Virus record (IMG/VR): IMGVR_UViG_3300030118_000809
Coordinates: 1 to 32,435 of that record
Reading direction: 5' to 3' (one strand)
Source of the DNA: a virus
Length of the DNA: 32,435 nt
Of the stretch, positions 21,359-30,400 are shown piece by piece. How positions within the stretch are numbered: the first letter of the stretch is position 1; every line of letters starts with the position of its first letter. Both the position numbers and the translations under genes were made by a program. The notes under the pieces were generated by a model. That model ran no database searches, was not told where the DNA came from, and saw only the letters and a program-made list of their open reading frames with translations.

Positions 21359-22438
21359 TTACATTGCTGTTAATGCAGTATTTTCAAACACTTGAAGTTT
21401 AAACGCTTCATTAGATCCGTTTTGGACACATTCAAACTCTAGCGTATGAAAAACTCCACTTTCACTTAAGTCCTGACCTGGATCACCAGTGTATTGAATC
21501 TCTGCTGTTATTTCCATTTCTCCTGCAGCATCTGGTTCGCTATCTCCGCAAATTAAATTGAGAGTCATAGTATCACCATCTAAAAAGTCCTGTATAACAT
21601 TAGTGCCAGCACTATAATCAAATAAATCATCATATTTAATTGTAATGCTCCCAGTTATAACATACTCTGGAAAAGCGTACAATTCAGCATTACCATTGGT
21701 ATCTGCCCCAACTCTATTAACTCCATTAGAAATGTTAAATGAAAATGCTTTCATAATAAAGTTTTGATTTGCGTTACCTTCAACATCTAAAGTTCTAGTA
21801 TCAAAATCTAACAAATTAAAATATTGAGTTTGAGCATCAACAAAAGCTCCATCAAATGTCTGTTCTAACGCAGTTGAGCTTGCAACTGGATTGCTAAAAC
21901 CACTAAAGTAATTTCCACTAATAGAAATCAAACCATTGTTAGCTCCTACATCACCTGTTATTGTTAAATCAGAACAAACCACACCGCAAACTTTTATACC
22001 TTCACCTGCAGCTGGATAATAAGCCAAATTAACACTGTGAGGGACACCGCTTGATATTGAGCCACCTATAGAACTAGGGTTGCTTGAGCCATCTATCTCC
22101 ATTTCATGCAAAGTTGATCCAGAAGTGCCACTTTCCTGACCTACTAACATTGCATGCTGAACCAGTGTTCTAGGTGTAGCTATCATATCAAAAGGCATTG
22201 TTACAGTTCCACCTCTTAAGTTAGTTATTGTGTCTGCAGCGTTTTTTACCAAACCTCTTCCACTTAACAATCTTGATTCTCTTAATATATTAAATGTGGG
22301 TTTTTCAACTTGCACTGCAGGTTGTGTTATGTATGCTGTGCTATCTGCACCGCTTGAATCTAATCCTACCCCGAAAGATGTTTCTGCTTTTAAGCCATAT
22401 TTTACATTACTTACAGGGAGTACACGAGTATCTGCCAT
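21359..22438 (-). CDS. Major tail (tube) protein
   Basis: A 359-residue, strand-rich protein starting MADTRVLPVSNVKYGLKAET. The order of short strands with glycine/serine loops fits siphovirus tail-tube proteins. So does the FNILRESRLLSGRGLVK block and the later GSITIKYDDLFDYSAGTN and MTLNLICGDSEPD segments. They polymerise as stacked hexamers around the tape measure. It lies just before the chaperone pair. SD GGAGAG precedes the start, which overlaps the upstream stop by one base. The second half (residues about 230-340) looks like an added beta domain. Confidence 0.78.
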   Translation of the reverse strand: MADTRVLPVSNVKYGLKAETSFGVGLDSSGADSTAYITQPAVQVEKPTFNILRESRLLSGRGLVKNAADTITNLRGGTVTMPFDMIATPRTLVQHAMLVGQESGTSGSTLHEMEIDGSSNPSSIGGSISSGVPHSVNLAYYPAAGEGIKVCGVVCSDLTITGDVGANNGLISISGNYFSGFSNPVASSTALEQTFDGAFVDAQTQYFNLLDFDTRTLDVEGNANQNFIMKAFSFNISNGVNRVGADTNGNAELYAFPEYVITGSITIKYDDLFDYSAGTNVIQDFLDGDTMTLNLICGDSEPDAAGEMEITAEIQYTGDPGQDLSESGVFHTLEFECVQNGSNEAFKLQVFENTALTAM

Positions 22439-22629
22439 TATTTACTCTCCTTTTTCTTTTGTTTTTGTTTTACTAGCTCAACGAATCCCATTGAAAGAAG
22501 TTCGTTTGCAGCATCTTCGGGTATTTCTACTGATTCACCTGCCCGAAGTTTATCAAGTGAACCTGCATCACAGATAACTCCATTGGGATTTACTCTGTGA
22601 AATTTATTTAATCTTGCTTTTACTTTCAT
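22438..22629 (-). CDS. Small basic protein in the tail operon, 63 residues
   Basis: A short protein with a compact centre (VNPNGVICDAGSLDKLRAGE, then VEIPEDAANELLSMGFVELV) and a lysine/glutamine-rich tail. An ATG eight codons upstream is possible, but GAGG is placed for 22629, which also overlaps the previous stop as TAATG. I recognise no family. The ESVEIPEDAANELLSMGFVE stretch resembles small peptides placed near tail-completion genes, so a structural role is likely but unspecified. Confidence 0.6.
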   Translation of the reverse strand: MKVKARLNKFHRVNPNGVICDAGSLDKLRAGESVEIPEDAANELLSMGFVELVKQKQKKKESK

Positions 22630-23051
22630 TATAATACCTCTATGTTTTGACAATTAAATATTGCTACTCCTTTTAATAATGAAGAATCTTCTTCATCACG
22701 CTCATACTCTATACCTGAGATATTAGCATCAAAAAATTTACTACCATTATTAGAAATTGTATTATTGTTTATAAGTCTTTTTAAACGCTCCATAATATTG
22801 CTTACTTGCTTTACGCTTTCTTTATTATAATTTCCCCCAAATTTTAATTGATAATTTATTTCAATATTATATTGTCTTTGAGTTCCGTAAGATAGCCTAG
22901 CTACTAAATCATCTGATTGAGGTGTTAATAAAAAAGAAGAATTTCCCCTGTGCTCATCATAATAAACAGGCAAACTAAATTCATCATTTATTAGAGTTGC
23001 TAAAGGTTCTAAAATGTTTGTAAATAATATATTAGTAAAATTAATTGCCAT
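22629..23051 (-). CDS. Probable tail terminator / neck protein
   Basis: A 140-residue mixed alpha/beta protein. LFTNILEPLATLINDEF then LPVYYDEHRGNSSFLLTP, RQYNIEINYQLKFGGN and a helix (VKQVSNIMERLKRLINNN), with a final strand pair, match the layout of gpU-like tail terminators. It lies between the adaptor and the tail-tube genes, the normal slot. Terminators cap the tube and let it join the neck. The call is from predicted topology and order, not a recognised sequence motif. Confidence 0.58.
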   Translation of the reverse strand: MAINFTNILFTNILEPLATLINDEFSLPVYYDEHRGNSSFLLTPQSDDLVARLSYGTQRQYNIEINYQLKFGGNYNKESVKQVSNIMERLKRLINNNTISNNGSKFFDANISGIEYERDEEDSSLLKGVAIFNCQNIEVL

Positions 23052-24037
23052 TATTTTCTAGTCATCTGTACTCTTTTTATAGGTGTAAACATTTGATCTG
23101 TTACGCCACTTACCTCAAGTTCAAATTCATCATCTGAATTATAGACACCGCCACTAAATCTAACATACATAGAATGCCCAACTAATTGCCAATAACAATC
23201 AATTATTTCATCGTTTGCCATTCTTTCAAGTTTTAAACCATTTTCATTTCCAATAAAAGAGCTAAATTTTACTGAAGTATTTGCAACTCCTTCTTGTATT
23301 GTGCCACCATTAGTAATTATTATTTTTATTACATCCCAAGAATAAGATGGAGTTCCTTTAACATCTACTATTCCACCAGTTGAATTAGCATTTTGGTTTA
23401 CAGTTCTTAATATTCCACGCTTTTTATATTCACTTTCACTAGAATATAAATGAACTTGACCAGTTCTAAGCATATCTAAAAAACCAGTTCCTTGGTCGTT
23501 AATTGCTTGATTTTTTATTTGATCTGCTTTTTCTACGTCATAAGGTCTTATTAAAGATTCTACTGCCATTATTGCAGCAGATCTAACAATAATTTCAGGA
23601 AAGTCTGAACCGCTTGCATCTTGAGTCCCTACCCCTTTATTAGGATATATAGGAAATGGTAAAAAACTTCTAATAAAATCACTAGACCTTTTTACAGCAT
23701 CTGCTTTTAAAGTAGCCCAATCACTGCTTGCTTCAAACAAAGAACTATTTAATGCAGAAACTGAACTAGATGCTAAAAAAAACTGAAATGAATCTGTACT
23801 GCTAGAGTAGTTATATTCATTGTCTGCGTTAGGAGTGTCTGTAACAGCAGTCATTTCTACCCCATCTTTATATAATTGATCTACAAAACCGCTATTATTT
23901 AATTGATATAAATTGCTAGTATCAGTTGTTGTAAAGTTATTAGGCAAAACTCTTTTTCCATCATATTGAGCTAAATATGGCTCAACAAATAATAAATCAG
24001 TTGTCGTGTTACAATATGTATTTTCGTATGTACTCAT
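23051..24037 (-). CDS. Head-tail adaptor-like structural protein
   Basis: A 328-residue protein in three parts: a strand-rich N-terminal region (1-100), a helical core at about 104-196, and a beta C-terminal domain. The core (DWATLKADAVKRSSDFIRSF, then PEIIVRSAAIMAVESLIRPY and FLDMLRTGQVHL) resembles the helical adaptor/DUF1320 family, where helices flank a proline-containing loop. Position just before the terminator and tube genes fits a head-tail connector. The extra N- and C-terminal domains make it longer than the classic adaptors, so it may also be a fused neck-decoration protein. Confidence 0.6.
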   Translation of the reverse strand: MSTYENTYCNTTTDLLFVEPYLAQYDGKRVLPNNFTTTDTSNLYQLNNSGFVDQLYKDGVEMTAVTDTPNADNEYNYSSSTDSFQFFLASSSVSALNSSLFEASSDWATLKADAVKRSSDFIRSFLPFPIYPNKGVGTQDASGSDFPEIIVRSAAIMAVESLIRPYDVEKADQIKNQAINDQGTGFLDMLRTGQVHLYSSESEYKKRGILRTVNQNANSTGGIVDVKGTPSYSWDVIKIIITNGGTIQEGVANTSVKFSSFIGNENGLKLERMANDEIIDCYWQLVGHSMYVRFSGGVYNSDDEFELEVSGVTDQMFTPIKRVQMTRK

Positions 24038-25110
24038 GATTTATACCTTTTCCTTTTAAAAGTTAAATAATCCGCAGCCTCATACGGATTAAAAAATGTT
24101 GTAATTAATCTATTGTCATCATCATCATATTTAGGGTCTATGATTGTAACTGGAGCGTTAAAAATGTTTTTATCATCTAATCCAAGTTTATTTGCATATT
24201 CATCCATATTTTTAAATGACGCTACTTGTATTGCATGACTAATTAATCCACTAGCTGGGTCTTTTAAAACTTGATAACCTGATACATGAGTATGCCCTGC
24301 TGTTAAAATATGATCACGCCATCCAGTTTGCACTGCCCTACTAATTGCATGAGCAGTATTCCACATTGAGTTGCCCTTAAATTGATGCCGAGCATTTACC
24401 CTAACGCATTTGCCATTTGGGAATCTAAGATTCATTCTTGCACCATGTTGTTTGTAAACTGCTTTTTTATCTCTCATAATAAACTCTAATGGATCACCAT
24501 CACCACTCCAAACATCGTGATTGCCTGCTATTAAATACAACCAATCCACACTATTTAAAAAATGCTCAGATATTAACCATGATTCTTTAGCGGTTGTTGA
24601 TTGCTGCCCATGTAAATAAGTTAATCTTCCTACCCAATTATTTTGTACATCTCCTAAATTTCCTGCAAACAATCCATCTGTTTTACGAATTAAATCGCAT
24701 AAAGAATAAATCTCCGCTAAATTTGTTCCATCATCATCAACATGAGGGTCTCCAAAATGACATATTCCAATAATCCCTTTTTTGTTTATCTGAATATTTA
24801 TTAATTGCCTTTGTTTGTAAGCATCGTATTTTTGCACATATCTTTTTTTGCGATATTCAATTATATCATCAATGTTCATTTCTTCAATGGGTAAATCTTG
24901 AACACTAAAATCATCACCTTGTATTACTACTGGATTCAACGTTTTTTTCCCGCAATCATTACAATAATACCTCTGCCTTTTTCGATTGTTTTTCCAATAT
25001 TGCCAACCATCTTTTCTTATGTTCTCACTATTACAAAATGGGCATGCAACAAGGTTTCCATCTGGGTCTTTAGTGGGTTTTTTTGTAGTTCCATTAGGTT
25101 GTTTTGGCAT
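24034..25110 (-). CDS. Metallophosphoesterase with N-terminal zinc ribbon
   Basis: A 358-residue fusion. Residues 23-53 form a transposase-type zinc ribbon (CPFCNSENIRKDG, YYCNDCGKKT). A calcineurin-like phosphoesterase follows, with its full set of metal ligands: FGDPH (D121, H123), NLGDV (D154), AGNHD (N197, H198), RH (H242) and AGHTH (H273, H275). Such enzymes cleave phosphomono- or diesters with Mn or Fe. Substrate is unknown; nucleotide or DNA end processing is an open guess. It sits between endolysin and adaptor with SD GGGAG, and overlaps the adaptor by ATGA. This is an odd place for an enzyme, and it could even be virion-associated. Confidence 0.85.
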   Translation of the reverse strand: MPKQPNGTTKKPTKDPDGNLVACPFCNSENIRKDGWQYWKNNRKRQRYYCNDCGKKTLNPVVIQGDDFSVQDLPIEEMNIDDIIEYRKKRYVQKYDAYKQRQLINIQINKKGIIGICHFGDPHVDDDGTNLAEIYSLCDLIRKTDGLFAGNLGDVQNNWVGRLTYLHGQQSTTAKESWLISEHFLNSVDWLYLIAGNHDVWSGDGDPLEFIMRDKKAVYKQHGARMNLRFPNGKCVRVNARHQFKGNSMWNTAHAISRAVQTGWRDHILTAGHTHVSGYQVLKDPASGLISHAIQVASFKNMDEYANKLGLDDKNIFNAPVTIIDPKYDDDDNRLITTFFNPYEAADYLTFKRKRYKS

Positions 25111-25126
25111 TTAAAATCTCCCATAA

Positions 25127-25561
25127 TTATTCATCCATTAGCTCATAATGTAAAAGGTCATCAAAACCATTATCAGCGGTAGTTCTTACTTCTTTTCCCA
25201 TCATTACATTTTTATCAAGGCTAGGCGATGACCAATCACCGCCCCAACGAATATTAACACCCATCATTGCTGCAACTCCAAGAACAAACCCACCTAAATA
25301 ATGCCAATCATCTCTATTATTCCAATCTATTTTGCGAGTTTTAAAGTTGTATGGTGCAATATCCACTGCTAAACCTTGAACATGTTTGCCAAACTTGGTC
25401 TTAGATTTGCCAATCCTTACCAGTTCATCTTGCCTTTCCTGAGAACGTAACCCTTCTACGACTGTAATATCGTAATACTTCACCACTTTTTGTAGAACTG
25501 CTACAAGTCTAGGGTCTACTCCTTCAAGCCTTTTTAAACTTCTTCGACCAAGTTTAGGCAT
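25127..25561 (-). CDS. Endolysin, L-alanyl-D-glutamate/D,D-peptidase (M15/VanY-like)
   Basis: A 144-residue peptidase cutting peptidoglycan cross-links at lysis. The M15 zinc ligands are visible: H60 and D67 in KHVQGLAVDIAP, and H138 in FDDLLHYEL, with D135 as the likely catalytic acid. The fold start (PRLVAVLQKVVKYYDITVVE, then GLRSQERQDELVRIGKS) is typical of phage peptidases. No signal peptide is present, so a holin must let it out. Membrane-anchored holin/spanin candidates lie directly upstream. Length matches the T5 endolysin-type group. Confidence 0.88.
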   Translation of the reverse strand: MPKLGRRSLKRLEGVDPRLVAVLQKVVKYYDITVVEGLRSQERQDELVRIGKSKTKFGKHVQGLAVDIAPYNFKTRKIDWNNRDDWHYLGGFVLGVAAMMGVNIRWGGDWSSPSLDKNVMMGKEVRTTADNGFDDLLHYELMDE

Positions 25562-25563
25562 AA

Positions 25564-25791
25564 CTATTTCCCCTTAAATAAACCTTCTACAATATCTGCA
25601 ACTAGGTCTACACATTTTTCAAAAAATATTTGTTCTTTATCTTCTGCAACAAATGGGATGTCTATTTTAGCGTTTATCTTACTTGCCAATTCTTCTTGAA
25701 ATTCATCAGATTGAACCCACTCTACAGCTTTTTGTTTAAACTGATCTGCTTGAGATTCAGCTACTGATAACATTATTTTTTTAAAGTTCAT
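25564..25791 (-). CDS. Hypothetical protein between holin-like gene and endolysin, 75 residues
   Basis: A helical, acidic protein (MNFKKIMLSVAESQADQFKQ, then EEKCV-type helices near the end). It has no membrane segment, which argues against a holin. I recognise no family. It is flanked by the holin-like gene and the endolysin, with AGGAG before the ATG, so it belongs to the lysis cassette. A helper or regulatory role there is inference from position. Confidence 0.6.
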   Translation of the reverse strand: MNFKKIMLSVAESQADQFKQKAVEWVQSDEFQEELASKINAKIDIPFVAEDKEQIFFEKCVDLVADIVEGLFKGK

Positions 25792-25802
25792 TGTTTTCTC
25801 CT

Positions 25803-26120
25803 TTAGTGTTTACCATTTAACCTTGAAATTATGCCTTCAATGCGGCTAATTTGATTATCAACTGAATTGATTTCTTTATTAAGGTCATCAAATTTTCTTG
25901 AAATTCTATCATCTGTTTTATCCATTCTTGACAACAATTTGAGCAATATGCCTTCCATGTTTTCAATAGTTTCACTTTGTCCCTTGTTCTCTATTTTTAG
26001 ATCTTGCAAAGCGTCTGCCTGCTCCGACCCTCTTTTGTTCATAGAGAAGACCATATACACTAGCAAAGCACCTACTATGCCGATCATGCCAGCCTCTGTG
26101 TAAACCGCCAGAAAATCCAT
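25803..26120 (-). CDS. Holin-like membrane protein (BhlA/UviB type)
   Basis: A 105-residue protein with one N-terminal hydrophobic segment (residues about 10-26, AGMIGIVGALLVYMVFS). A charged helix and coiled coil run to the end (LQDLKIENKGQSETIENMEG). The shape, a short N-terminus, single membrane span and long charged tail, matches BhlA/UviB holins. Holins make membrane lesions that release the endolysin encoded two genes later. It could instead be the inner-membrane spanin, since the coiled-coil tail also fits that. Confidence 0.6.
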   Translation of the reverse strand: MDFLAVYTEAGMIGIVGALLVYMVFSMNKRGSEQADALQDLKIENKGQSETIENMEGILLKLLSRMDKTDDRISRKFDDLNKEINSVDNQISRIEGIISRLNGKH

Positions 26121-26123
26121 TGT

Positions 26124-26447
26124 TTAATTCTTCTTTCTTTTTTTCCATGAAAAAGGATTTATGTTAAGATTTTTTTCAAAAAAACTAATACGCTCTTCCA
26201 TTGCTTCACGCTCTTTTTGTTCTTCTATCATGTTCTTATCTACCAATTCTAATATTTGACTATCAGCAAGTTCCATTCTTCGCTCAAGCTCTGCAATTCT
26301 ATTTTCAATTTGTAAGTACGAATAAACAAGTCCAGCCACCAGTATAAGTACCTGCCCAGCCCATTTAAGATTAATGCTAACGACAGTATTGTCCCCCACG
26401 ACAGATGCCCTATAAGACCTTGCTGTTTTAGGTTTGCCATTACTCAT
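26124..26447 (-). CDS. Membrane-anchored coiled-coil protein, possible inner-membrane spanin
   Basis: A 107-residue protein. Its membrane segment lies at residues 28-45 (KWAGQVLILVAGLVYSYL). A long coiled coil of acidic and basic repeats follows (ENRIAELERRMELADSQILE), then a lysine-rich end. An N-terminal anchor followed by a coiled coil in the periplasm is the i-spanin layout. The four-base overlap with the candidate lipoprotein gene supports pairing with it, although here the lipoprotein gene comes first. It might alternatively be a holin regulator. Confidence 0.55.
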   Translation of the reverse strand: MSNGKPKTARSYRASVVGDNTVVSINLKWAGQVLILVAGLVYSYLQIENRIAELERRMELADSQILELVDKNMIEEQKEREAMEERISFFEKNLNINPFSWKKRKKN

Positions 26448-26560
26448 ACCTCATGACCAGCCACACTCCAACCAGAATCACAAGCTAGAAACATAAAAAA
26501 CATAAAAAACAATGAAACAAATATTATTATTTTCATTAAATCTGTGTAATCTTTTTTCAT
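26444..26560 (-). CDS. Tiny lipoprotein, candidate outer-membrane spanin
   Basis: MKKDYTDLMKIIIFVSLFFM continues to a lipobox (FMFLAC, C27), leaving only about 12 residues (CDSGWSVAGHEV) after it. The length and lipobox match small Rz1-like o-spanins, and the gene lies next to a membrane coiled-coil protein in the lysis cassette. The start shares ATGA with the upstream stop and the end shares ATGA with the next gene. The mature part is shorter than typical Rz1 and lacks proline richness, so this is a suggestion. Confidence 0.5.
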   Translation of the reverse strand: MKKDYTDLMKIIIFVSLFFMFFMFLACDSGWSVAGHEV

Positions 26561-26829
26561 TTTATTTCAGCAGCTATTCCATTTATTAAAGTGTGTTTAC
26601 CAACTTTTAATTTTTGTATATCATCTTGAGATTTACTTAAAAAAGATGATTGGGCAGTAATCCAAGAATTAGTCCTTTTAATTACTACCCCATCACTTAC
26701 CACAATATAAGACTTATTCTGTGCATCAAAAGAAATAGTTTCATCACTAAATTTGTATGTTACATTTTCTTTTGTTCTTGGTTTAAAAATGTAAACCTTG
26801 TTTCCTTTTGCACACTTACGAACAAGCAT
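26557..26829 (-). CDS. Hypothetical protein, 90 residues
   Basis: A strand-rich protein (MLVRKCAKGNKVYIFKPRTK, then NKSYIVVSDGVVIKRTNSWI). Its basic/hydrophobic pattern ends in GKHTLINGIAAEIK. No family is recognised. It follows the DUF6447-like gene with a one-base TAATG overlap and precedes the small lipoprotein gene. A structural or lysis-linked role is possible because of position; nothing in the sequence decides. Confidence 0.6.
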   Translation of the reverse strand: MLVRKCAKGNKVYIFKPRTKENVTYKFSDETISFDAQNKSYIVVSDGVVIKRTNSWITAQSSFLSKSQDDIQKLKVGKHTLINGIAAEIK

Positions 26830-27053
26830 TATTCTTCTTCAGACTCCTCTTCTAAAGATTTTTTTAAACGAGTAATAAACGCTTCTTTCCCAACATTAAG
26901 TTGATCTAAGTTAAAGGCAGTTCCAGATATTTTATTTTCTAAATCTGCAATATGGTTTACCATTGCTTTTTGCTCATCTGTTAAGTCATCCAACAAATAT
27001 TCTTTGTCGAATAGGTTCAACTTTTGAGGCTCTTTTTTTTCTTTTTTAGCCAC
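26829..27053 (-). CDS. DUF6447-like small protein, GTG start
   Basis: A 74-residue acidic protein whose core FDKEYLLDDLTDEQKAMVNH is followed by an amphipathic helix pair (ADLENKISGTAFNLDQLNVG). I associate this layout with the small marine-phage family DUF6447, from memory. The start codon is GTG, after an AGGAG site. It carries an acidic tail (EEESEEE). Position behind the tail-fibre gene points to a structural or lysis-adjacent role; function is unknown. Confidence 0.65.
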   Translation of the reverse strand: MAKKEKKEPQKLNLFDKEYLLDDLTDEQKAMVNHIADLENKISGTAFNLDQLNVGKEAFITRLKKSLEEESEEE

Positions 27054-27076
27054 GATTGACTCCTATTTGTTATTGA

Positions 27077-27400
27077 TTAAAGTGCTTTAAGGTCTTTTTC
27101 TAATTCTTCCCAATCAGCTTGTTCAGCTTGTGCTTCAGATGCTCTATCTTTACAAGATTGAATTTCACTAGCTACTTGCTCTAAGCTATAAGATTGAACT
27201 CTATCATCTAGTGCTTTTCCGCTACTAGCATCCCATTGCTTTCTTACTAATTGTAATTCATCATGTGATTGCTCTGCTTGTGCTTCCCTAACAACATTTC
27301 CATCGTCATCTTTGACTTCAGAAACTGCTGGATAGTCAACTACTTTGACTTTTTTTACAGACCAATTTTTAGCAGATTTTTGTGCTTTATAGTCTTTCAT
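27077..27400 (-). CDS. Tail-fibre-associated helical protein, 107 residues
   Basis: An acidic, helical protein (MKDYKAQKSAKNWSVKKVKV, then RVQSYSLEQVASEIQSCKDR). It overlaps the tail-fibre gene stop by one base (TAATG), so it is translated straight after it. It may be an assembly factor for the fibre, like many small genes placed right after fibres, but no family is recognised. The EAQAEQSHDELQLVRKQWDA segment suggests coiled-coil packing. Confidence 0.6.
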   Translation of the reverse strand: MKDYKAQKSAKNWSVKKVKVVDYPAVSEVKDDDGNVVREAQAEQSHDELQLVRKQWDASSGKALDDRVQSYSLEQVASEIQSCKDRASEAQAEQADWEELEKDLKAL

Positions 27401-30400
27401 TATTTATCCTTAAGTTGTTTTTTAAGATTATTTACTTGCGTACTTAGTTCCTGTACCGCATTTACTAATGCCCAAATCATTGGTTCTTGATTAGCGGATA
27501 ACCATTCGCCATCATCTTTAATCATTTCAGGCAAAACTTTTTGTGCTTCTTGTGCTATAATTCCTTGTCGTTTTTTATCAGAATTATATTTATATGGATT
27601 GTTTTTTTTGAAGTTATATGATACAATTCTTAAATTGTTTATTGCATCTAAACCTACATTCCAATCCTCAACATTTTCTTTTAATCTGCCATCAGATGTT
27701 GTACTCCAAGCAGATCCATTATCGCCCATAAAAACATCTGCACAACTTGAGTTACCAATAATTGCACTATTATTTTGGACTCCAGTAGCACCTTTACCAA
27801 TAACAATTTGATTTTGAGCATCAGCAGTAGATACATCTGAAGAACTGCCAATTAGTATATTTTCATCTCCAGTAGTAAGAGTTTCTCCAGCTCTGTACCC
27901 TGAAAGGTTGTTATGTTCTCCATTACTTACATTTCTGCCTACTTGAGAACCAATAGCAGTATTATATGAGTTTGCAGCCTTGTTTTGACTTTTTAACGCT
28001 TCATAACCAACAGCTACAACTTGACCTGCAAAAGATTCAAAACTTAAAGCTTGATAACCTATGGCTACAACTTCTCCACCGCTAACATTAGCATCAAGTG
28101 AAAGAGCCCCAATACTAGTTGCTCCACTCGCAGTGGTCATTAATTTTCCCGATTGAGAACCAATTGCAACATTATTAGCACCGCTTGTCAAATTGTGTAA
28201 TGTAGTATAACCTAATGCAGTATTCTGACTACCACTTGCACTACCGCCACTAGCACCCGAACCCGAAATATCTCCTACGAAAGTATTGTAACTGCCAGTA
28301 TGATTACCACCAGCAAAATTCCCAAGATAGGTATTACTGCTACCGCCAGTTGTATCTTCTCCAGCCTCATACCCTAGAAATGTGTTGTTGCTTCCGCTTG
28401 AAAGTGTACGACCAGCTTCAAAACCAATGGCTATATTTTGTGAACCAGTTGTCAATGCAGTAAGTGAATTATATCCTATTGCAACTGCACCAGTTATATC
28501 ATTTGCACCAGTAGAATTAAGAGCGTTTTTACCTATAGCAATAACCCTTTTTAAATCTCCACTTCCACCAGTTCCAGCATATCCACCAATAATTACATTT
28601 TCTATTGAATTTGAACCAGCTATACTATACCCTGAAGCAGCTCCAATAATGACATTTGTACTTTGAGTTGTAAGAGAAAAAGCAGAATCTGCACCTAATG
28701 CAACATTTGTACCACCTGTTGTAATTCCTTTTAACGATTCATAACCTATAGCGGTGTTACTGCTAAAAGAATTACCCGATACACCTTTCATGCTATTATA
28801 GCCTAGAGCAGTATTATAAGTACCAGATCCATTATGTCTGCCCGAATCGTAACCAATGAATGTATTAATACCAGCAGTTTGGTCAGTACCAGCTTGATAA
28901 CCTATTAAAACTGAACCATTAGAATTACTAGTATTTATGGCATCTCCAGCAAAAGTGCCAATAATAACTGCTGAATTCATAGCAGTTGCTGATGAACCAG
29001 CATTTCTGCCAATTAATATATTTGTGCCACCCGAGGTAATTGAATTACCTGCATTATAACCCAAGACAGAATTAGAATCACCTTCAGTTAAATCTGATAA
29101 CGTATAATGCCCAACTGCAATATTTGTAATAGCACCATTCATTGATGCATCCATACTATAATGACCAATCGCTATATTGTAACTAGATGCTACATTTGCC
29201 CACGTTCCACCTAAAGCAGACTGACCTATAGCAATATTAGTTGTTGAACTTAATGAATCAGTTCCAGCATTTGCATCCATTAACGCATATCTACCTATGG
29301 CATAGTTTAGACCACCAGTTGGAGCTTGGTACATTGCCTGTTGCCCTATTGCTATATCTCCACTTCTATTACCGCCATACATAGCTTCTTGACCTAATGA
29401 AACATTCCCTGTTCCAGTGGTATTGCTTTGTAATGAATTAGCACCAGCTGCAACGTTCGAGCTACCAGTTGTAATATTTTTTAAACTTTGATACCCTACA
29501 GATGTATTAGTAGAATGTGATTGACCACTCGCACCATACTGAGATTGATAACCTAGTGCAGTATTATCATCTCCAGTAACATTTTTTTCTAAAGCACTTT
29601 GACCTACTGCAACATTAGAATCACTTTCAGTTCCATAATACATTGCTTGGTGTCCTAAAGCAGTATTGCTACCACCAGTTGTCGTAGAATACAATGCTTC
29701 TTTACCAACTGCAACACTAGCACTTGCAGTTGTTATTGAATATAAACTTTTATAACCTACAGATGTATTATTTGAATGCGATTGACCACTAGCACCTTGC
29801 ATAGATTCTACGCCAATAGCAGTATTATAATTACCCGAACCATTATGATATAAAGCAGAACCCCCTACTGCAACATTTGTGCCACCAGTAGACAGACTAT
29901 ACATGGTATAATTTCCAAGGGCTACATTGTTAGAAGTAGAATTTCCACTAGATGCTCTTAATGCTTCATATCCTACTGCAACATTATTGCTCCCAGTAGA
30001 ATTATGTCTTAATGATTGATAACCTAGTGCGGTATTTCTATCTCCAGTTGAGGTATTTAGCAATGATTCGTGCCCAAAAGATGAGTTTCCTTGCGATCCA
30101 CTTGCTAAAGCATTACCAGCAGAAGAACCAAATACAGAATTTTGAGTGCCACTATCATTATTAGATAGACTAATTCGAGAATTGGAATCAAGAACAAATC
30201 TTGTTGTAGCACTAGGTTGAAATTTTATACTACCACCACTTTTAATAAAAAAGTCATTAGCATCAGAATGGTTAATTTCATTACCATCAAATAATAAATT
30301 ATATGTACCATCAAAAATGTGGAGCTTATTGCTAGGCGAGTCTGTACCAATACCAACCCGACCACTATCGTCAATAGCCATTCTTGTATTATCGCCACCA

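Noticed and set aside
28382-28666. Plus-strand open frames, such as this and others opposite the fibre and tail genes
   Set aside because: They mirror minus-strand genes, have low-complexity translations and lack ribosome sites; AT-rich DNA gives many such shadow frames. No plus-strand gene was convincing.
27870-30130. Regular periodicity that could look like a CRISPR or tandem repeat array
   Set aside because: The units are diverged and lie in one open frame of the tail fibre, repeating at the protein level with no constant repeat and unique spacer pattern.
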